Positions 5,771 through 8,866 of a DNA stretch of 8,866 nt are shown here, in pieces; position 1 is the stretch's first letter; every line of letters begins with the position of its first letter. This DNA comes from DASUKM01 sp036278735. Its GTDB lineage: Bacteria; Acidobacteriota; Vicinamibacteria; Vicinamibacterales; 2-12-FULL-66-21. Location: the NCBI GenBank assembly GCA_036278735.1, contig DASUKM010000015.1, positions 1 through 8,866 of the forward strand, given 5' to 3'. The notes below the pieces were generated by a model. The model was not told the origin of the DNA and did no database searches. It saw only the letters and a list, made by a program, of their open reading frames with translations. The position numbers were made by a program, and so were the translations under genes.

Positions 5771-7030
5771 TCAGTCCGTCGTCCCCGTCCGGACCACGGC
5801 CCCCTTCGGCACGACGATGATGCCGCTGCGAATCACGTAGCCGTCGCCGTCGGCGTGGTCGATGTTGGCGTGGTTGACCAGCCGGACGCCGTCGGCGATC
5901 CGGGCGTTCTTGTCGACGATGACGCCGTCGAGCACGACGTCGCGGCCGATGCCGAGGCGGACGCCGCTCGTGCCGCCGTCCTCCTCGTGGTAGAAGTCGG
6001 CGCCGAGCAGCACCGACCGCGTAATCCGCGACCCGGGGCCCGCATACGTCCGGATCCCGACCACCGATTCGCGGATGTCGCTGTGATCGAGATAGCAGCC
6101 CTCGGCCACGATCGCCGACTCGAGGCGCGTCTCGTACGCGCGGGTGGCCGGCAGGAACCGCGGGTGCGTGTAGATCGGCCGGTGCGGATGGAAGAAGTTG
6201 AACGGCGCGCTGCGCTGCGTCAACTGGATGTTCGCGTCGTAGAACGCCTCGATCGTGCCGACGTCGGCCCAGTAGCCGCGGAACAGGAACGCGTGCACGC
6301 TGAAGGTCCGCAGCGCCGCCGGGATGATCTCCTTCCCGAAGTCGACCCCCGGCTGTTCCAGCATCTCGAGCAGCACGTCGCGCGAGAACACGTAGATGCC
6401 CATCGAGGCGACGAAGGGCTTCTCGCCCGAGAGCCCCGCGCCGGCCGGCCCGGTGCCGGCGCTGCTCTTCATCGCCCGGAGCCGATCGGCATTCGGCTTC
6501 TCCTCGAAGCCGGTGATGTGGCCGGTTTCGTCGAAGCGGAAGATCCCCATCTGGGTCGCGTCGGCGCCGGTCACCGGCTGCGCCGCAATCGTGATGTCGG
6601 CGCCGGTCTCGATGTGCGCGTCGAGCAGCTCGCAGAAATCCATCCGGTACAGATGGTCTCCGGCCAGGATGAGGTAATGGTCGGCGTCGTAGCCCGTGAA
6701 GTGGCGCGCGGCCTGCCGCACGGCGTCGGCGGTGCCCTGGAACCAGTCGGAACTCTCGGGCGTCTGCTCGGCGGCCAGCACTTCGACGAACCCCTCCGAG
6801 AAGACGTCGAGCCGGTACGTCTGCGCGACGTGCCGGTTGAGCGACGCGGAATTGAACTGCGTCAGCACGAAAATCTTCTTCAGCCCGGCGTGCAGGCAGT
6901 TGCTGATCGGGATGTCGATCAGGCGATACTTGCCGCCGATCGGGACGGCCGGCTTGGACCGCATGTGCGTCAGCGGATAGAGGCGCGCGCCGCGGCCGCC
7001 GCCGAGGATGAGGGTCAGCACGTCCGTCAT
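5771..7030 (-). CDS. glgC: Glucose-1-phosphate adenylyltransferase (ADP-glucose pyrophosphorylase)
   Basis: This 419-residue enzyme makes ADP-glucose from ATP and glucose-1-phosphate, the committed step of bacterial glycogen synthesis. The N-terminal nucleotidyltransferase domain carries LGGGRGARLYPLT (9-21), KPAVP (26-30), GKYRLIDIPISNC (33-45), WFQGTADAVRQ (96-106) and GDHLYRMD (124-131), with Asp 125 the likely catalytic metal ligand. FEEKP (175-179) holds the sugar-phosphate-binding Lys 178. The left-handed beta-helix domain covers ~290-419 (EGCYLDHSDI, GIGRDVVLDGVIVDKNARI). Motifs such as VEVLAAEQTP and the beta-helix end VVVPKGAVV resemble cyanobacterial and plant enzymes more than E. 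coli GlgC. Those enzymes are activated by 3-phosphoglycerate and inhibited by phosphate; whether that holds here is inference. ATG 7030 directly precedes the nucleotide-binding motif and fits a leaderless promoter. No other glg gene is present. It is divergent from the phosphate-transport pair. Confidence 0.96.
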   Translation of the reverse strand: MTDVLTLILGGGRGARLYPLTHMRSKPAVPIGGKYRLIDIPISNCLHAGLKKIFVLTQFNSASLNRHVAQTYRLDVFSEGFVEVLAAEQTPESSDWFQGTADAVRQAARHFTGYDADHYLILAGDHLYRMDFCELLDAHIETGADITIAAQPVTGADATQMGIFRFDETGHITGFEEKPNADRLRAMKSSAGTGPAGAGLSGEKPFVASMGIYVFSRDVLLEMLEQPGVDFGKEIIPAALRTFSVHAFLFRGYWADVGTIEAFYDANIQLTQRSAPFNFFHPHRPIYTHPRFLPATRAYETRLESAIVAEGCYLDHSDIRESVVGIRTYAGPGSRITRSVLLGADFYHEEDGGTSGVRLGIGRDVVLDGVIVDKNARIADGVRLVNHANIDHADGDGYVIRSGIIVVPKGAVVRTGTTD

Positions 7031-7036
7031 GGATCA

Positions 7037-7042
7037 ATTCTA
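7037..7042 (-). promoter_or_regulatory. Probable -10 element of glgC, leaderless
   Basis: TAGAAT on the minus strand matches the -10 consensus at 5 of 6 positions. It ends 6 bases before the ATG at 7030, so the transcript should start at or next to the start codon. No Shine-Dalgarno sequence lies between. No good -35 is seen. Confidence 0.5.
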
Positions 7043-7081
7043 GCCGCCGCGCGGCCGGCATCGGCGGACGTTGCGGCAATC

Positions 7082-7090
7082 TGCTAAGAT
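7082..7090 (+). promoter_or_regulatory. Probable extended -10 promoter of the phosphate-transport pair
   Basis: TGC followed by TAAGAT (7085-7090) fits an extended -10. It shares the TGn-TAAnnT plan with the element at 38-46. Transcription would start near 7097, giving an ~18-nt leader that contains the GGAGGA ribosome-binding site. No Pho-box-like pair of direct repeats is evident in the 84-bp divergent region. Confidence 0.5.
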
Positions 7091-7103
7091 CCCGGCGCGA
7101 GGG

Positions 7104-7109
7104 GGAGGA
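7104..7109 (+). promoter_or_regulatory. Shine-Dalgarno site deciding the GTG start at 7115
   Basis: GGAGGA, inside a GGGGGAGGAC run, lies 5 bases before GTG 7115. It supports that GTG as the start of the DUF47 gene. Confidence 0.8.
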
Positions 7110-7114
7110 CGTCG

Positions 7115-7726
7115 GTGAGGCTGATCCCGAAGGAAGAGCGGTTCTACGACGATTTCGTCGCCCTGGCGGAGCAGATCCGCTACGGCGCGCAGCTGCTCGT
7201 GTCGATGCTCGCGCCCGACAAGCCGGTCTGGGACAAGGCGGACGAAATCAAGGAGGTCGAGCACAAGTGCGACTTCCTCACGCACGAGGTCATCCAGCGC
7301 CTCAACCGGACCTTCGTCACCCCGCTCGACCGCGAAGACATCCACACGCTGGCGCGCACGCTCGACGACGTGATGGATGCGATCGATGCGTCGGCCACGA
7401 TCGTGCGGCTGTATCACATCGGCAGCGTCCGGCCCGGGGCGCGCGAGCTCGGACGGATCATCCTCGACTCGGCCGAGCAGGTCGTTCGCGCCGTGCAGGC
7501 GCTCGAGAACCGCAAGGGGGTCGCCGAGCCGGCGGTCGAAATCAACCGGCTCGAGAACGAGGCGGACCGCGCGCACCAGACCGCCGTCCAGTCGCTGTTC
7601 GCCGAGGAGCGCGACGCGATCGAGATCATGAAGTGGAAGGAGATCCTGGATTTCCTCGAAGAAGCGACGGATCGCTGCGAGGACGTCGCCAACGTCCTCG
7701 AGGGCGTCGTCGTGAAACACGCCTGA
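7115..7726 (+). CDS. DUF47 / PhoU-like Pit accessory protein
   Basis: This is a 203-residue, almost entirely helical cytoplasmic protein of the DUF47 (PhoU-like, Pit accessory) family. Recognisable segments are LIPKEERFYDDF (3-14), AD.IKEVEHKCDFLTHEV around 42-59, the acidic LDREDIHTLARTLDDVMDAID (roughly 71-91), and a second repeat near 145-200 with LENEADRAHQ and EILDFLEEATDRCEDVANVLE. The E-x3-D and D-x3-D acidic clusters are those used for metal binding in PhoU folds. Members are almost always encoded beside a Pit transporter and are thought to modulate it; the mechanism is not settled. GTG 7115 has a strong ribosome-binding site. The pit gene follows 6 bases after the stop, so the two form an operon. 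It should not be confused with PhoU of the Pst system, since no pst genes are here. Confidence 0.92.
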   Translation: MRLIPKEERFYDDFVALAEQIRYGAQLLVSMLAPDKPVWDKADEIKEVEHKCDFLTHEVIQRLNRTFVTPLDREDIHTLARTLDDVMDAIDASATIVRLYHIGSVRPGARELGRIILDSAEQVVRAVQALENRKGVAEPAVEINRLENEADRAHQTAVQSLFAEERDAIEIMKWKEILDFLEEATDRCEDVANVLEGVVVKHA

Positions 7727-7732
7727 GCCAGG

Positions 7733-8746
7733 ATGCACGCGAACTTGTTCGCCGTCGGCGGCCTCGTGCTGGTCGCGCTCGTCTTCGACTATTTCAACGG
7801 CTTCCACGACGCGGCGAACTCGATTGCGACCGTCGTGTCGACGCGCGTGCTCTCGCCCGGCAAGGCCGTCATCTGGGCCTCCTTCTTCAACTTCGTCGCC
7901 GCCTTCCTCTTCGGCACCGCCGTCGCCAAGACCGTCGGGGCCGGCATGGTCGACCTGAGCATCGTCACCTTTCCCGTCATCTACGCGGGGCTGATCGGCG
8001 CGATCATCTGGGACCTGATCACCTGGTACTACGGCCTGCCCACGAGCTCCTCGCACGCGCTGTTCGGCGGCTATGCGGGGGCCGCGGTCGCCAAGGCCGG
8101 CTTCGGCGCGATCATTGCCGCCGGCTGGATCAAGACGCTCGTCTTCATCGTCGTGTCGCCGCTCGTCGGCCTGGTCGTCGGGCTGGTCGTGATGACGGGG
8201 ATCTACTGGGCGTTCCGGCGGGTGCGGCCCGGCCGCGTCGATCACTGGTTCCGCCGCCTGCAGCTGCTCTCGGCGGCCGGTTTCAGCCTGATGCACGGCG
8301 CCAACGACGCGCAGAAGACGATGGGCATCATCGCGGGCGCGCTCGTCACCGGCGGCTACCTGCACCTGATCGACGGACAACTGCCGATCCCGTGGCCCGT
8401 CGAGTTCGCCGCCTACACGGCGATCGGCCTGGGCACGCTGACGGGCGGCTGGCGGATCATCCACACGATGGGGTCCAAGATCACCAAGCTGCAGCCGGTG
8501 GGCGGGTTCGCCGCGGAGACCGGGGCGGCCGTGTCGATCTTCATCGCGACGTCGTTTGGCGTCGGCGTCAGTTCGACCCACACCATCACGGGCGCGATCG
8601 TCGGGGTCGGCGCCACGCGGCGGCTCTCGGCGGTGCGCTGGGGGGTCGCGCGCCAGATCGTGTGGGCGTGGGTCCTGACGATCCCCGCCGCGGCGCTCAT
8701 CGGCGCGTGCGTGTACGGCCTGCTGGCGCTGGCAGGCGGGCGATAG
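7733..8746 (+). CDS. pit: Inorganic phosphate transporter, Pit/PiT family
   Basis: This is a 337-residue inner-membrane transporter with about ten hydrophobic segments. The two inverted PiT signatures are clear: GFHDAANSIATV (23-34) in the first half and HGANDAQKTMG (188-198) in the second. The paired pore loops GLPTSSSHALFGG (101-113) and VGVSSTHTITGAIVGVG (277-293) are also present. A basic loop at ~161-175 separates the halves. Family members import phosphate, usually as a metal-phosphate complex, with protons or sodium; the coupling ion cannot be read here. Its size is typical of the short Pit form without the large central loop of E. coli PitA. ATG 7733 follows the DUF47 stop by 6 bases. 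The ribosome-binding site is poor, so translational coupling is likely. No terminator with a T tract follows; the downstream sequence runs into the heptamer array. Confidence 0.95.
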   Translation: MHANLFAVGGLVLVALVFDYFNGFHDAANSIATVVSTRVLSPGKAVIWASFFNFVAAFLFGTAVAKTVGAGMVDLSIVTFPVIYAGLIGAIIWDLITWYYGLPTSSSHALFGGYAGAAVAKAGFGAIIAAGWIKTLVFIVVSPLVGLVVGLVVMTGIYWAFRRVRPGRVDHWFRRLQLLSAAGFSLMHGANDAQKTMGIIAGALVTGGYLHLIDGQLPIPWPVEFAAYTAIGLGTLTGGWRIIHTMGSKITKLQPVGGFAAETGAAVSIFIATSFGVGVSSTHTITGAIVGVGATRRLSAVRWGVARQIVWAWVLTIPAAALIGACVYGLLALAGGR

Positions 8747-8781
8747 CCGTCCCGCTCGTCTCCGCCCCCTGCGCCGCGCGC

Positions 8782-8866
8782 CTCCGCCCCCGCCCTCCGC
8801 CTCCGCCCCCCGCCCTCCGCCCTCCGCCCCCCGCCTTCCGCCCCCCGCCTTCCGCCCCCCGCCTTC
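8782..8866. repeat. Heptanucleotide tandem repeat array (YYCCGCC), truncated by window end
   Basis: Guanines at 8805, 8812, 8819 and every 7 bases on to 8861 show an unbroken 7-base period. Earlier units (8782-8804) contain two 6-base slips. The units are CTCCGCC, CCCCGCC and TTCCGCC. From 8829 they alternate strictly as CCCCGCC then TTCCGCC, so the working unit there is 14 bases. At least twelve units are visible and the array runs off the edge. It starts ~35 bases after the pit stop; 8747-8781 is GC-rich sequence with no further feature. It has the same family and orientation as the array at 1-35. Confidence 0.88.
8806..8832 (-). other. Potential G-quadruplex motif within the heptamer array
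   Basis: On the minus strand the array reads as G runs of 6, 3, 3 and 6 separated by loops of 1, 4 and 4 bases. This satisfies the standard pattern of four runs of at least three G with loops of 1-7. It would form in the DNA template strand downstream of pit, while the matching RNA would be C-rich. Formation in the cell is inference. Confidence 0.5.

Noticed and set aside
4573..5820. A 415-codon plus-strand open frame opposite gltA and yacG
   Set aside because: It is a shadow of the conserved citrate synthase and the YacG zinc finger on the other strand, and shows no domain of its own.
5528..7087. A 519-codon plus-strand open frame opposite yacG and glgC
   Set aside because: It is antisense to a complete glgC with all motifs, has biased Arg/Val/Asp composition and no recognisable domain.
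7031..7114. A PhoB (Pho box) site ahead of the phosphate-transport operon
   Set aside because: I looked for CTGTCAT-like direct repeats spaced by 11 bases and found none in the divergent region.
7040..8581. A 513-codon open frame on the minus strand antisense to the DUF47 and pit genes
   Set aside because: The plus strand encodes two unmistakable families with ribosome-binding site and operon spacing. The antisense frame has low-complexity Asp/Arg/Gly/His composition, as expected from reading GC-rich codons backward.
8736..8755. A GCGGG/CCCGC hairpin around the pit stop codon as a terminator
   Set aside because: The stem is only 5 bp with a 10-base loop and no T tract, and such pairings are common in sequence this GC-rich.

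Overview
This is an 8.9 kb window of very GC-rich bacterial chromosome. The GC-rich third codon positions, an FHA-GAF-SpoIIE phosphatase, a cyanobacterial/plant-type GlgC, YacG, and short palindromic and heptanucleotide repeats between genes suggest Acidobacteriota, perhaps the Vicinamibacteria. That placement is inference; there is no rRNA or other phylogenetic marker here. I see no phage, transposase, CRISPR, tRNA or rRNA. All eight recognisable genes look intact.

Layout. (1) Bases 1-3190, plus strand: a heptamer repeat and a probable leaderless promoter, then a tightly packed run of three genes. These are an FHA-GAF-PP2C (RsbU-like) phosphatase, a 92-residue two-helix membrane protein whose ATG overlaps the phosphatase stop by one base, and a LeuA/homocitrate-synthase-family enzyme starting one base after the next stop. 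(2) Bases 3171-3259: a compact repeat island between convergent genes, made of two related 21-nt palindromes flanking a short heptamer array. (3) Bases 3266-5701, minus strand: yacG, then gltA (citrate synthase), then a secreted M28-family protein that looks like a glutaminyl cyclase. A TACAAT -10 element lies ahead of yacG. (4) Bases 5771-7030, minus strand: glgC. It is divergent from (5) bases 7115-8746, plus strand: a DUF47/PhoU-like protein and a Pit phosphate transporter. (6) Bases 8747-8866: a long heptamer array of the same family as the one at base 1, cut by the window edge.

How the genes relate. The DUF47-Pit pair is a standard phosphate-uptake module. It shares an 84-bp divergent control region with glgC, whose enzyme family is commonly inhibited by phosphate. 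The gltA cluster combines central metabolism, a gyrase-inhibitor-family zinc protein and an exported QC-like enzyme. The phosphatase operon lacks the usual STAS and anti-sigma partners, so its target is elsewhere or unconventional.

The genes belong to known families. The least explained signal is the repeat architecture: three heptamer arrays (both window ends and the middle) and a pair of palindromes that differ by a compensatory base-pair change. One palindrome encodes the last six codons and the stop of a metabolic gene.
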